Shown one piece after another: positions 1 through 13,100 of a stretch of 64,000 nucleotides of DNA; the first letter of the stretch is position 1; the number at the start of each line of letters is the position of its first letter. The position numbers were made by a program, and so were the translations under genes. The DNA is taken from assembly GCA_028571685.1 (NCBI GenBank), contig CM053143.1, positions 7,803,501-7,867,500 on the forward strand, given 5' to 3'. Below the pieces are notes generated by a model. The model was not told the origin of the DNA, ran no database searches, and worked only from the letters and a program-made list of their open reading frames with translations. This stretch comes from Heterohyrax brucei. Taxonomy: Eukaryota; Chordata; Mammalia; Hyracoidea; Procaviidae.

Positions 1-174
1 TCATCAAATTATAAAGTACTGTGCACATACTCTGATACGGAAAAGAAAATGTTTCTTATAGAGGACCAGTGAACACTTTGGTTAAAACAAACCAACAAAA
101 AATCAAACTTTTGAAATGGCTTGGCAGAAAAACAATCTTGGTTATCATTATTGTTAGTGCTATTATTTGTTTCT

Positions 175-405
175 AAACCACTGCCATCAGGTCAATTCTG
201 ACTCATGGCACCCCAACAGACCCAAGAGAACTGACCCAGAATGTTTCCCAGGAACGCTTGGCTCATCACAAACATAAGGATAATTCCTAACAAAGTGCTG
301 TAAGAAGGAAGAAGAAATTTAGCACTGGCATTTGGTAAAAATTCCATACCTGCCAATCTTCCGGTTAGCAGCCAGAGCACTTAACCACTATGCCACCAGG
401 GTTCC
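175..405 (-). repeat. AfroSINE, antisense, disrupted in the middle
   Basis: Both ends are clear: the tail (CCACTGCCATCAGGTCAATTCTGACTC) at 175-205 and the tRNA-like head with the inverse of CTAACC and AGTGGTTAAG at 360-405. The middle does not align and holds the left arm of the inverted repeat at 270-301. Confidence 0.75.
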
Positions 406-1360
406 TGGGTTCCCACTAGGGGGCAGTAATTCAATCCAGAAACCAGACAGAATGCAAGTTTTGGAGAAGGTCAAAGTGATCGGCCTAGTGGAGAGCTGGA
501 GACCTAACACCTTAGCTCAACTCATTTCTGTCATCAGACAAGTTAACAGAACACCTACACAGATAAAAAATTACTTCAGGAGAGATCTCGGATTCTACCT
601 GAAAACAGATTAGACCTTTAATGTGTGGCAACACATCTGAAGACTGTATTTTTGCCACCTCAGGATGCACAGCAGTTCTTCACATACATGTGAAGCTCTT
701 AATTCTTAAACAGTGCTTTGTCAGGAATTATCCTTATGTTTGAGATAAGGAAATTTTGGTAAGTGCTACCCCCAGGATCCAAATCTAGGGTTTTTGTTTT
801 GTTTTGTTTTTTGACTTCACAGCCTGTGCTTCTCCCTTGGGCTCCCAGCTGGAGTAATAGTTTCTCGCTCTTCTCTGCAGCCTCACACAGACACACAGAC
901 ACAGCTGATACCTCCTGTGCTCTGTTACTATATATTCCCTCATTTGTTTATCCTTTGTTCTCCATTATATGGTGAGATTTTATATATTCAAATTCTGTTG
1001 TTTTCACTACCTGAAATTGAGTTCTTTAAATTAAGATTACTGTCTACTCAATAAAGACAGACTATTCGAAATTTCAAGAAAATAAGCCATCTTGAAATGA
1101 CATTTTACATCACATCAATTTTGTACAATTAGATTAAATGTACAGACACGGGCACCCAAGGAAGCCGAAACAAAGAAAACTGTTTTGGAATGATGCTGGT
1201 ATTAAACCTGGAACGTCATTTCACAGAAGTATTCTTTGCTGTGTCTGTTCATTCACTTTATAGTTTTATCTCACTCTGAGTAGAATAATCTAAAAGTATG
1301 CTAATTAACAAAGGAATAAAAGTTTGTGGAGTGCTTTCTGAAAAACAGTTAATGTGTGAC
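406..1360. other. Unique intronic sequence
   Basis: No exon or classified repeat is seen. Bases 710-741 are the inverse of 270-301 with two mismatches. A T/G-rich run lies at 789-811. Confidence 0.6.
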
Positions 1361-2079
1361 TGTCACGGATTAAATTGTATCCCCCCCAAAAGTTGTCCAT
1401 CAATTTGGCTAGACCATGATTTCCCAGTATTGTGTGACTGCACTCCATTTTGTGATTTTTCCTATGCTGTAAATCCTAATCTCTGCCTGCGGTTTATAGA
1501 CTGGATTATGTTAAAAAGGATTAGGGTGGGACTGTAACACCTGTGGAAACTCAGGTGGTGTAGCAGTTAAGAGTTATGGCTGCTAACCAAAAGGTCAGCA
1601 GTTTGCGTCCACCAGGCCCTCCTTGGAAGCTCGATGAGACAGTTCTACTTTACCCCTAAAAGGTCACTGCAAGTCATAATTGACTCAACAGTGACGTGTT
1701 CGGTTTGGTTTGGCACTACATCCTTCCCAAGGGAGTTTCCCTGCAGTGTGGCTTATACTACCTTTTATCCTGTAAGAGATAAAAGCAAAGGGAAGCAAAA
1801 AGAGTTGGGGACCTCATATCATACAGAAAGCAGTGCTGGGAGAAGAGTGCATCCTTCAGACTTGAGATTTCTGTGCAGAGACGGCCCCAGACCTAGGAAA
1901 GATTGACGCAACACAAAGACCTTCCTCCAGAGCCAACAGAGAAAGAGCACACTTTCCTGGAGTCAGCGCCCTAAATTTGGACTTCTAGCCTATCTCACTG
2001 TGTAGGAATAAACTTTGTAATGTTGTTGTTAAAATCATCCTCTTGTGGTATTTCTGTTAGAGCAGAAATGTCTAAGACA
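1361..2079 (+). mobile_element. Solo LTR, MaLR/ERVL-type, with a SINE inserted
   Basis: This LTR fossil starts TGTCACGG and ends TAAGACA. Flanks GTGAC and ATGAC look like a 5-bp target duplication with one change. An AATAAA-like signal lies about 70 bp before the end. A 167-bp AfroSINE splits it. It belongs to the same family as the copies at 7213, 28515, 56724 and 57541. Confidence 0.8.
1545..1711 (+). repeat. AfroSINE inserted in the LTR
   Basis: Head GGTGGTGTAGCAGTTAAG with CTAACCAAAAGGTCAGCAG, body TTCTACTTT, tail ending in GGTTTGGTTT. The LTR resumes immediately after it, so the SINE is the younger insertion. Confidence 0.9.
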
Positions 2080-2180
2080 ATGACAAAAAGTCATCCTTGA
2101 GCTATACACTTACATAAAGCAGACAGGAATTACTGGGATACGAAACATCTGTATTCAAGTGACTACCAGATCCAAATAGG

Positions 2181-2372
2181 TATCCATGGGTGGCATAGAT
2201 GTGAATGTGTTTGGCTGCTATCCGAAAGGTTGAAGGTTCAAATCTACCCAGGGACTCCTTAGAAGAAAGGTCTGGCAACCTACCTATAAAAATAGTCATT
2301 GAAAACTATGTGCAGTTCTGCTCTGGCATGCATGGGTTGCCATGAGTCAGAACTGACTGGACAGCAGCTGGG
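2181..2372 (+). repeat. AfroSINE, long (B-like) variant
   Basis: It carries the long-variant middle (AGAAGAAAGGTCTGGCAA ... ATTGAAAACTATG) that the short variant lacks, then the shared tail CATGAGTCAGAACTGACTGG. Confidence 0.88.
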
Positions 2373-2413
2373 TTACCAGACCTGTGTAACTAGCATCTGC
2401 TAATCTCACTACG

Positions 2414-2580
2414 TAAACCCTGGTGGTGTAGTGGTTAAGTGCTTCGTCTACAACCCAAAATGCCAGCAGTCCAGATCCACCAGACATTCCTTAGAAATTC
2501 TGTAGAGCAGCTCTACCCTGTCCTATAGGGCTGCTATGATCAGAAATCGACTTGATGGCATTCGGTTTGGTTTTTTGGTT
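2414..2580 (+). repeat. AfroSINE, short variant
   Basis: Nearly full length from AAACCCTGGTGGTGTAGTGG to the GGTTTGGTTTTTTGGTT tail, in tandem with the long variant 40 bp upstream. Confidence 0.93.
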
Positions 2581-2889
2581 TTAACCTTACCATGAGATGG
2601 AGTCAACCAGATGGCAGTGGTTTCTTTTTTTTAAATCTCTACTTCTGGACATGTTATCCACTGTCACACATCTTGTTAACCGGAGGAACAGAACACAACA
2701 GCCAAAGAAGGCACAGAGACACTGTTGTAATTCTACACAACTGGTGTTAAGATTCAGAAAAACTACAGTGCTAAAATACCGCTTTTAGAGAAACACTTGA
2801 ATATTTCTGTAAACTTGTCATCTCAAATTAGTTTCCTAAAATCACTAATACAACTAAATTTAAAAACTTTCCTCTGCTCCTCTCTTAAA

Positions 2890-3043
2890 CCCAAACCAAG
2901 CCTGTTGCCATAGAGTCGATTCCAATTCATAAGTGGCCCTAGAGGACAGAGTAGAACTGCTGCATAGGAGTTCCAAGGGGTGGCTGGTAGATGTGAACCA
3001 CTCATCTTCTGGTTAGCAGCCAGGCTCTTAACCACTGCACTAC
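2890..3043 (-). repeat. AfroSINE, antisense
   Basis: Inverse tail CCATAGAGTCGATTCCAATTC at its left and inverse head GGTTAGCAGCCAGGCTCTTAACC at its right. Confidence 0.92.
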
Positions 3044-3198
3044 ATCCATAACATTCAGCTATAATCCTACGATCATTTTAGAAAGCTTTAAGGCATGAAA
3101 ATAATATAACTTACCTGACCCAGATCCACTTGGAACAAAAGCAAATAATCAAAATTCTAGATTTTTTTTCCTTCTTTCAGGAAACCTGGGAAGATTTT

Positions 3199-3391
3199 AC
3201 CAGTGTTGCCCTATCTCCCACTAGGCAAAGAGTCTAGGGAATCTGTTAGCCAGTGGCTGTCACAGGACCAATGTATTTTCAGTGGCTGCTATGAGTTGAT
3301 ATCCACTCACTGGCAATGGTTGGTTGGTTGGTTTGTTTTACTTTTTTATACTGGCTTACAAGACATTACTCATTCAGATATCTGGTGGTCC
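3199..3391. repeat. Local direct repeat, copy 1
   Basis: Shares its length with 3591-3801, from CCAG(T/A)GTTGCC to GATATCTGGTGGTC. Copy 2 has about 17 extra bases near its end. The block does not match any repeat family recognised here. Confidence 0.8.
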
Positions 3392-3590
3392 CCAGGAAAT
3401 CTGGGGTTGAGAACAGGGCTTACTCACATAAAAATAATAGTGTGGATTAGAAAAAGCCCCATAAAAGTCAGAGAGAGTGTGGTGTTTGAATCTAAATCAT
3501 GTGCATGCCAGCTGCCTGCTTTTTAACTTAGTAATTGAGTTGAACAGCTTTTGCTTCTACTTCAAGCCCTCTTGCCATAACTGTATCTCT

Positions 3591-3801
3591 ACCAGAGTTG
3601 CCATATTTCCCACCATGCAAAAAGTCCAGGGAATCTGTCAGCCAATGGCTGTCAGAGGACCACTGTGTTTTGGGTGGCTGCTATGAGTTGACATCTACTC
3701 ACTGGCAATGGTTTTTTATTTTTCACTTTTGAATACTGGCTTACAAGACATTACAGAAAGAACCATTTGAAAGACTTACTCCTTCAGATATCTGGTGGTC
3801 C
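3591..3801. repeat. Local direct repeat, copy 2
   Basis: Starts 392 bp after copy 1 in the same orientation. The shared stretch includes GGCTGCTATGAGTTGA and ACTCACTGGCAATGGTT, the second of which recalls an AfroSINE tail. Confidence 0.8.
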
Positions 3802-5112
3802 ATTTAGTATAGCTGACTCAACTGGAAAATTAGTGCCCCAAAGTAAATGCCATCTTGGAATCAGACTCACATTCTGCCATGACATACGTAGCTCTTTGAT
3901 AAACCCGGAATATAAAAAATATTGTAGGTACAGGGGAGTGAGTTTGGGTGCTCTAAGAATTAGCTGGAATGTCTACAGTGGGAACACAAGCCAGGCTTTG
4001 CCACCTTATAGCTTGTAAATTTATGGAACGGCTCCAGTTTCCCACCTGTCTGATCCAGGTTCTCCCTCTAAGCTTTCTTCCACTGGTCTTGTCAAGGGTT
4101 CATTTGAGTTCATCTTTAAGGTGGATATTTCTAGGAGTATCATGCTCTCCCCTGATACTAAGCGGGACTCCCAGAAAGTTACAGAAGCAAGCCTTTTAAG
4201 GCAGTGCATTTTACAGAGATAATATTTTGCTTCCACTGAAAGCTGTACCAAGAAAAAGACCTTTGTGGAACAATTCTGCATCTTTGTAAAATGGCTGTTG
4301 TGACTTCCTTCCATTTCTTGTTGCTAATTAACCTTACAAAAAGACTTATGTGATACATTTCTCTTGAAATTAGGGGCTGGAAAAAGTTTCTTTCTTCATG
4401 AACAGATAAGGCCAACTTTTATTAGATGAGAATGTCTGCAACCCATGTTTACGCCTCTGTTTTCACTACCTGCCTCTTTGTGTGCTGATGTGTTTTCAGT
4501 CTTCATCTGTGTTTTTATTGCAAAGCCACACTAACTGCTTTTTGAAAGTAGGATGGAAAAATTTCCCCCCTTTTTGGTATATAACCGTGGTTTTACTGTA
4601 AATAAACCATAATTTATAAAAAACTCACTCAGGACAGTTCCTCAAAAGCCTGCTTGTTACAGTTTTGGTACTGTAGGGAGCAGGGAAAAATAGGACTACT
4701 TTTATAACTTATTTCTGTTTCTAAGAACTCATATTCAATACATTTAATCCTCTCACACTGGCTGATCTTATAAATGCCGAAGCATAAGAGGTTCCCAACA
4801 CTTCTGCCAGAGCCTGAGAAAAGTACAATGACATTTTTTACTTAAGATCTTGCAACAATATTGCACTAAACTGTCTCTTTGTCACCTCAGCACCTTTTAG
4901 GTGTGGAAGATACCACTTCATTTCATGAGGAATTTATAAAAATAAACTTTTGAAGTATCTCACTTTAACTCTTAGCTGAAACAACAGGCAACCCTCATTA
5001 TTTTGAAAGTCTAAGTCCTTCTGGATAATAGTGCACGTGTCTTTTGATGACAGATTTCTGTATGGTACGTAGGTCCATGATTATGTGATCACTAAATAAA
5101 TACCTGGTGGCA
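3802..5112. other. Unique intronic sequence
   Basis: No classified repeat. Open frames near 4021-4415 on both strands overlap one another and show no family resemblance. Confidence 0.6.
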
Positions 5113-6843
5113 ACCATTGTTGTTAGGTGCCGCTGAGTTGGTTCTAATTTATAGCGACCCTATGTACAACAGAATGAAACACTGCCTAGTCCTGTGCCTT
5201 TCTCACAATTGTACTTGAGCCCATTGTTGCAGCCACTGTGTCAACCCATTTCATAGAAGGTCTCCTGCTTTTATGCCTAGCAAACATGGTGCCCTTCTCC
5301 AGGGACTGATTCCTCCTGATAACACGCCCAAAGTGTGTGAGACGTAGTCTTCTCATCCTTGCTTATATGGAACACCTGGTTGTACTTCTTCCAATACAAA
5401 TGTGTTCATTCTTCTGACAGTCCGTGGTGTATTTAACATTCTTAGCCAACACCACAACTCAAAGACATCAATTCTTCTTAGGACTTCCTTAATCATTGCC
5501 CAGCTTTCGCAAGCCTAAGAGGCCATTCTAAACACCATGGCTTGCGTCAGGTCCATCTTAGTCTTCAAGGTGACATCTTTGCTTTTCAACACTTTAAAGA
5601 GTTTTTTTGCAGGAGATTTGCCTAACGGAATGTGTCTTTAGATTTCTTGACTGCTGTTTCCACCAGTGCTGACTGTGAATTCAAGTAAAATAAAATCCTT
5701 GAAAACGTCAGTCGTTTCTCCATTTGCTTATTGGCCCAGTTGTGACAATTTCTGTCTTCTTTAAGTGGGTGTAATCCATTCTGAAGGCTGTGGTGTTTGA
5801 TCTTCATCTGTCAGCGCTTCAAGTTGTATTCACTTTGAGCACGCAGAGCTGTGTCAGCGGCGTGGTGCAGTTGTGAATGAGTCTTCCTCCAGCCTTGCTC
5901 TCCTTCACCGAGTCCAGTCTCTCATTATTGACTCAGAACGCAGACTGAACAGATACGGGGAAAGGACACAACCTGACGCACAGCTTCTCTCATGTTAAAC
6001 CGTACAATATCCCTGTTCGAACGACTGTCTCTTCATCTGTTTATAGGTTCCTCACAATTAACTGTTCTAGAATTCCTATTCTTCATTTTATCCACAATTT
6101 GTTATGATTCACACAGTTGAATTCAACTGCCTAAGCAATAAAACAAGTAAATATCTTTCTGGTATTTTCTGCGTTAGTATTCTGACAGTTTCTTGTTGAT
6201 ACAATGGTATAGCTGCTTTTGAATGATCTTCAGCAAAACTTTACTTGCATGTGATACTAATGATATTGCTTGGTAAATTCCACATTTGGTTGGATCACCT
6301 TTCTTGGGCATAAGTATAAATATAGACCTTTTCCAGTTGGTTGGCCAAGCAACTGTCTTCCAAATTTCTTAGCGTAAACCATGGAGCACGTCCCGCACTA
6401 CATCTTTTTGTTGAAACCTCTCAATGGTACTCCATCAATTCTGACAGCTTTGTTTCTCACCAGTGTCATCAGTGCAGTTTGGACGTCTTCTTTCAGTACC
6501 ACCAGTTCCTGATTATACACTATCTTTCGAAGTGGTTGAAATCACCCAATTCTCTCTGGTATAATGGCTCTATGTATTCCTTCCATCTTCTTTTGATGTT
6601 TCCTGCATCACTTAATATTTTCCTTGTAGAATCCTTTCATATTGCAACTCAAGGCTTGAATTTTTTCTTCAGTTCTTGCAGCTTGAAAAACACCAAGCAC
6701 ATTGATCCTTTTCTGTTTCCTATCTCCAGCTCATTGTACATGTCATTACAATAGTTTGTCCTGCATTTGAATACTAGTGGCATGGCTTCCAGCATCAAAG
6801 CAACAGGAAGCCTCCACAGTACAACTGGCTGACAGACACATGG
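5113..6843 (-). mobile_element. RTE-type LINE (RTE1_LA-like), antisense, internally deleted
   Basis: Read on the minus strand, this ends with the RTE tail (GTCGCTATGAGTCGG-like, then TAACAACAA) at 5113-5190 and covers the reverse transcriptase region back to about 6757. There it jumps to the 5' UTR start (GTGGAGGCTTCCTG...GCTGGAAGC) at 6760-6843, so the endonuclease half is missing. The reading frame is broken many times. Open frames such as 6341-6754 on the plus strand are antisense chance products. It appears older than the copy at 10127. Confidence 0.9.
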
Positions 6844-7212
6844 GGGACTGGCAACCAAGAACAGGTAAATCCAATGGATTTCATGAATTCTAGATGCTTT
6901 GTAGGCCTGTGCAGATCTCTCTGAAGATATAAGTAAAATAAAATAAATTCAGGCTTGAAGTATCTCAAGTCCCTGGTATAACAGGAAGAGGCCTCTTAAT
7001 AAGCATATTTGCTAACTAACATGCTATCATTTCACTAAGCTGTCTCTATGAACATATATGCATTTTACATGTTAGAATACATGTGGCAATAATGTCAATC
7101 TTACAAGAAAGAGTTAAAAGATAACTTGAATGGTGTGAGTACACATATCACCACATCAGATCTGAAAAGATCAGACCTTACATATGATACTACAAACTAC
7201 ATCACTGTGTCT
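6844..7212. other. Unique AT-rich intronic sequence
   Basis: Nothing recognised on either strand. Confidence 0.6.
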
Positions 7213-7735
7213 TGTCATGGACTGAATCGTGTCCCCCCAAAACTATGGGTAGCTATTTGCTTGGGCCATGATTCCTGTATTCCATGACTGTTCTCCATTT
7301 TGTAATTTTGCTGTGCTGTATGTTAAAGGATTAGGGTGGGACTGTAAACCCCTTTATAAGATCACCTCCCTGCTCCACTGTAAAGGGAGTTTCCCTGGAA
7401 TATGGCTTGCCCCCACCCTTAATCCTTTCCTCCTAGAAGAGATAACAAGAAAGGGAAGGAAGCAGAGAATTGGGAACCTCCAACCATCAAGAAAGTAGAA
7501 CTGGGAGAAGAGCACATCCCTGAGACTTGAGGTTCCTGTGCCAAGATGCTCCCTGGACAAAGACTGATGCAATACCGGACTTCTCTGCAGAGCTGATGAG
7601 GGGGACAACCTTCCCTTGGGGCAGGCATCCTGAATTTGGGCTTGTAGTTTACCAGACTGTGTAAGAATAAAATTTCCTTTGTTAAAGCCATCCACTCTGG
7701 TATTTCTGTTAAAGCAGCCCTAGCTGACTAAAACA
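7213..7735 (+). mobile_element. Solo LTR, MaLR/ERVL-type
   Basis: This LTR fossil is about 520 bp and starts TGTCATGGACTGAATCG, ending ACTAAAACA. AATAAA lies near 7667. It is uninterrupted. Flanking 5-mers TGTCT and GATCT are only a weak match. Confidence 0.82.
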
Positions 7736-9064
7736 GATCTGAATCAAGCTAACATCTTCGTCAGTGTAACAGATGGTCCCTGTCTCTGGCTTATTATTTT
7801 CCTCAAGAACATCATGATAGAAACTGTTTTTCACCTCAAAGTTTAATTAGAATAAAAAGGACACCAATTTTGAGTGTCCATATTATCCCTGGTCACAGTT
7901 TTTATTTTGCTTTGTTTCACAGTCTTTCTCCCTTCACTGACAAACAAGATGCAGCCACAGGGCCCACTGCGCTTGTCAGTGCTGACATCGTTCACGTACA
8001 GCCAGGACAGAACTCGGCTGCTCTGGGCTGGGAAGTGCTTGAGAGTGCTGTTTGTGGCTTCCCCACTGCAGTGACACGCCAGAAAGGCTGCTGTTTCAGT
8101 GGTTTCTACGACATTCATCTATCTTCTATTTATTTTCTATAGTCAATTCTAGTAAGAGTTAAAAGCTGATTCAGTGTTCTGTCTGTCACCTTAACTGATG
8201 TTCCAAAAGGCATGTATTTTCATAGTACTGCCCTTGGACTTCAGCATCAAGATTTGTGCTGTCTTTAATGGGTCCTACACAGATCAAAATAACCCATGAC
8301 AATAGGACAACTTAAAAAGGCCTGGTGATGTAACAAGCATAATTTACCACTGACAGTGCTAGAACTCTGTGTCCATGTTGTGGGCTTTTTTTTTTTTTTT
8401 TTGGCATAAATTCTTACATATAGGTTTTTGCAAAACATTCCTTTGTACTTTGGATATTTCACTATTTACATAGTCACCAAAGTTTCTTTTGGTTAGAAGG
8501 TGATATATTTGCGATATAGGAAAGAAAACATACATGTATACAACTCACTGTAAAAATTCAGATTTTAGAGACAGCTAAATTGGGCCTATCTATGACTAAA
8601 GATATTACAAAAATATTTTGGCTTAAACCTTTGGTCAGTGTTAATTGACTTGGAGGATTCTGAAAATTTCCTCAAGCCATTTTTAATACAGTACATTACA
8701 AAAAGTATTTCCAAAAAATTTCTCATGACTCAACATATCAGATCACACAGGGTCTTTATAAAACACCTCACATGAAAATATGAGAAAGAACACAGTGAAC
8801 TACAGAAGACTAACAGAGAATAATAGTTTATGGTGATCTATATCAATATAGGTCTTCGGTACAAACAAATAAATACTACTGGTATTCTATTCCTAGTAGA
8901 AGCCACTAGTACCAATCTGCCTTCCAGTAAAGGGCATAGAGACTGGCCCAATTATTCTCTGGGTATTTTAAGACCCAGTAAACCAAGCATTTTGATTCTT
9001 GGCTTTGGTAAGGTGATTTATGCACATCTTCGACTGAGGGGAAGCTCCAGCACTTGATTAGATA
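7736..9064. other. Unique intronic sequence
   Basis: It contains a run of about 20 T's near 8385-8402 and otherwise no recognised element. Overlapping open frames at 7843-8142 on both strands have no family signature. Confidence 0.6.
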
Positions 9065-9196
9065 AAGTGATTTACTTATCCCAGGAAATTTTCTGGCAAG
9101 AAAATCAAAACTCACTGAAAACCCTGCGACTGAAGTCTAAGTTTTGAACGCAGGCAGTCTGGTTGCTGAGTCTGTACTCTTAACCACTCTGTGAAG
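9065..9196 (-). repeat. MIR SINE fragment, antisense
   Basis: The inverse of the MIR head is visible: GAACGCAGGCAGTCTGGTTGC followed by CTCTTAACCACTCTG. The left end is diffuse. Confidence 0.65.
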
Positions 9197-9454
9197 GTTC
9201 AGACACCCAACAGCCTGGTTAGAAGCTTGCAGAACTAATAAATGCCAACCACGCTATGACTTACTGACAGACGCATACACACAGGAAGGACAGAAAAGTA
9301 CAATATTCTCCAGTAAAATCTATTTTTTAAGTTTTCCATCATTAAGTCTCTTATTTGTAGATGCGGTTAATATTAGAATTTTTGGAAATTTAGGGATATG
9401 CAGACCTCAGTGAGTTATTATTGCTTTCAACAGATATTTGGGTATAAACTCCAA

Positions 9455-9600
9455 TGAACCAAAAAAACCAAACCCACTGCCACTGAGTTGATTCAGACTC
9501 ACAGCAACCCTGTAGGCCAGAGGAGAACTGCCCCATAGAGTTTCTAAGGAGCACCTGGTAGATTCCAACTACCAACCTTTTGGTTAGCAGACGTAGCATA
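9455..9600 (-). repeat. AfroSINE, antisense
   Basis: Runs from the inverse tail AACCAAAAAAACCAAACCC to the inverse head CCTTTTGGTTAGCAGACGTAGC. The last head bases are missing. Confidence 0.92.
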
Positions 9601-10126
9601 AACTTCAAGATGCTGCTTCATTTCAACACACTACTAGGATTTCCTCATTGTAAAAAAGGGTCATAAAAATGATTAATGATTGAATCACAATAATGTAAAC
9701 AAAGCTAATTGTTAAATTGACAAGCGTTACCAGACTGTTACTCAGGGAAAAGTAGATTATATTACTCTGATATGATAAAAGACTTCTAGTAACATGTAAC
9801 TTGTGGACTCATATTTCTCCTGACCAAAAGTCACATTATTACAGCAACTAGAATCGGGCACAGGTTATAAGGAAGGACAGTCACTCTGAAGAAACTGCGG
9901 TGTGTGACTGTACCTCATGGGCAACAAGACGGAGTGGCTCACCCTTCCCAGAGGTGACTTTAGTGCTGTGTTAACATGCAATGTATGTTGAGGAGGTTAG
10001 CAAGACACTGTGCTCACTTTTCAGGATCATTAGTTCCTTCTATGTTGAAAGTCTTGCTTTTGGAAGAAGAAAGAAGATAAATCTCCGGAGGCTTTATTAT
10101 CACAGACACTTAAATTCATTCTATCA
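9601..10126. other. Unique intronic sequence
   Basis: Nothing recognised up to the start of the RTE element. Confidence 0.6.
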
Positions 10127-13100
10127 CACTTGTTGTACTGTGGTGGCTGGTGGGTTGCTGTGATGCTGGAAGCTATGTCACCAGTATTTCAAATACCAGC
10201 AGGCTCACCCATGCTGGATAGGTTCTAGTACAACTTCTAGACTAACACAAACTAGGAACAAAGGCCTGATAATCTACTTCTAAAAAACCTGGCCAGTGAA
10301 AACTTGAGGAAGACAGCAGAACACTGTTGAACAGCAGAACAGTGCTGGAAGATAAGTCCCTTAGGCTGGGACTTACATTATAAGTCCCTTTAATAATGTG
10401 GACCTTAATGATGTGGATGGAGGAAAGATTTCCAGACCTTCATTTGCTGATGTGGCACAACTCAAAATGAGAAGAAACACCTGAAACCAGACATTAATAA
10501 TTGGAACATAGAATGAATTCAGGAAAACTGGAAGTTGTCAAAAATGAAATGGAACACTTGAAGACAGACAGCCTAGGCATTAGCCAGATGAAATGGACTG
10601 CTATTGGTCATTATGAATCAGACAATCATACAGTCTACTGTGCCATAAATGACAAAGTGAAGACAAAGAGTGCTGCATTCATCATCAACAGCATGTTTCA
10701 AGATCCACTCCTGAAGTGCAATGATAGAAGACCAGTTAATATGGCTATTGTTCAAATTTACACACTAACCACTAAAGTCAAATTGAAGAAATTGAAGGTT
10801 TTTTTTACTAACTTCTGGAATTGATGAAACATGCAGTTCAGACGCACTGATAATTACTGGTGAATGCAAAAGCTGGAAGCGAAGAAGGATCAATAGTTCT
10901 ATCTTGGTGATAGAAACAACACAGGTTATCACATGACAGAATTCTGTAAGACCAACAATCCAGTCACTGGAAATATCTTTTTCAACAAAATAAATGGCTA
11001 CTATACATGTGGACCTCAGCAAATGAAATATACAGAAATTAAATCAACTACATCTTCAGAAAGAGACAATGAAGAAACTCAATACCATCAGTCAGAACAA
11101 GGCCAGATGTCAATGGTATCATCAATTGTTCATACACAAGTTCAAGTTGAAGCTCAAGAAAATTAAAATAAGTCCATGAGAGCCAAAGTATGATCTTATA
11201 TATTCCATCTGAATGTAGAGACCCTCTTAAATACAGATTTGATGCAATGAATACTAATGACTGAAGACCTGAAGAGCTGTGGGATGACATCAAGGTTATC
11301 ACACAAGTAAAGCAAGAGGTCATTAAAAAAATAAAAAAGAAAGAAAAGACCAAAATGGGTATCAGAAGAGACTTTGGAACTTGAACTTGAACACAGAGTA
11401 GCTAAAGAGAAAGGAAATTAGGAAACAAAAGAGATGAACACAAATTTCAAAGTGTTGCTTGAGAGGATGAAGTAAAGTGTGATAATGAAATACACGAAGA
11501 TATCGAGTTAGAAAACCTAAAAGCAAGAACATGCTCAGCATTTCTCAAGCTGAAAGAGCTGAAGGAAAAAAGCTCAAGACATGAGTTATAATCTTCAGGA
11601 TTCTACGGCAAAATATTCAACAATGTAGGAAGCACCAAAGAGGGAAACAATATGCAGGGTCACTGTACCAAAAAGAATTGGTTGACATTTAATCATTTTA
11701 GAAGGTAGCTATCAGGAACCAATGATGCTACAGGAAGAAGTCCAAACTGAATGAAAGGCTTTGGAATTGATGGAATACCAAACGGAGATGATTCAACAAA
11801 CAGATACAGTGCTGGAAGTGCTCATTTGTCTAAGCCAAAAAGCTTAAAAGACAGCTACCTTGTTAAATGACCACAAGAAATCTGTATCTGAGCCCATTCG
11901 AAAGAAAGATGATCCAACAGAGTCCGGAAAGTATTAAACAATATCACACAGAAGTAAAATTTTGCTGAGAATAGCTGAAAAATTGTTGCAACAGTACACC
12001 AACAAGGAACTGCTAGAAATTCAGGCCAGACTGGGAAAAGGACATGGAACGATGGCTATTATTGCTGATGTCATATGGATCTTGGAAGAAAGCTGAGAAT
12101 GCCAGAAAAATAACTTGTGTTTTACTGACTACGTGAAGGTATTTGACCGTGTGGATCAGAAGTTACGGATCAACACCAAGAGCTGTCGAGTCAGATGACA
12201 CTGCCAAAAATAGGAATTCTGGAATAGTTAATTGTGCTCATGAAGAATCTGTATATAGACCAAAAGGTAGTTGTTCAGACAGATAAAGGGGGTATTGCAT
12301 GGTTTAACAGTCGGAAAGGTGGACGTCATACTTTCATCATACTTATCAGTCTGTATGCTGAGCAAATAATCCAAGAAGCTGGACTACATGAAAAAGAACG
12401 GCAGCACTGGGACTGGAGGAAGACTCCTAAACAACCTGAGACATGCAGATGACACATCCTTGCTTACTGAAAAGGATCTGAAGCATTTACTAAGATCCAA
12501 GACTGTGGCCTTCATTGTGGATTACAACTCAACAGAGAAAACAAAAACCCTCACAACTAATAACAACACCATAATAAATAGAGAAACTTGGCACTGTTGA
12601 GGATTTCATTTTACCTGAGTCTATGATCAATGCTCATAGAAGCAGTAGTCAAGAAATTAAAGGACATATTGTATTGGGTAAATTTTCTGTAAAGGGCTTC
12701 CTTAAAGCAAAGATAAAAATCACTTGGAGGACGTATCTGTACCTGACCCAAGCCATGGCATTTTTAATCACCACACGTGCTTGTGAAAGCTGGACAATGA
12801 ATAAGAAAGGCTGAAGAAGAACTGATGCTTTTGAAGTTTGTTATTGGCAAAGAATACTGAATATACCACAGACCATCAGAAGAATGAATAAATCTGTTTT
12901 GGAGGAAGTATAGCCAGAATATTCCTTAGAAGTAAGGATGGCAGAACTGTATCGCAAGTACTTTGGAACGTTATCAGGAGGGACCAGCTCCTGGAGAAGG
13001 ATGCCATTCTTGGTAAAGGAGAGGATGAGTGGAAAGGCCGCAGATCCTTAACAAAGTGGACGGACACTAACACTGGGCTCAAACACGACAATGATTGTGA

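Noticed and set aside
6341-6754. 137-residue plus-strand open frame
   Set aside because: It lies wholly in an antisense RTE LINE and reads the wrong strand.
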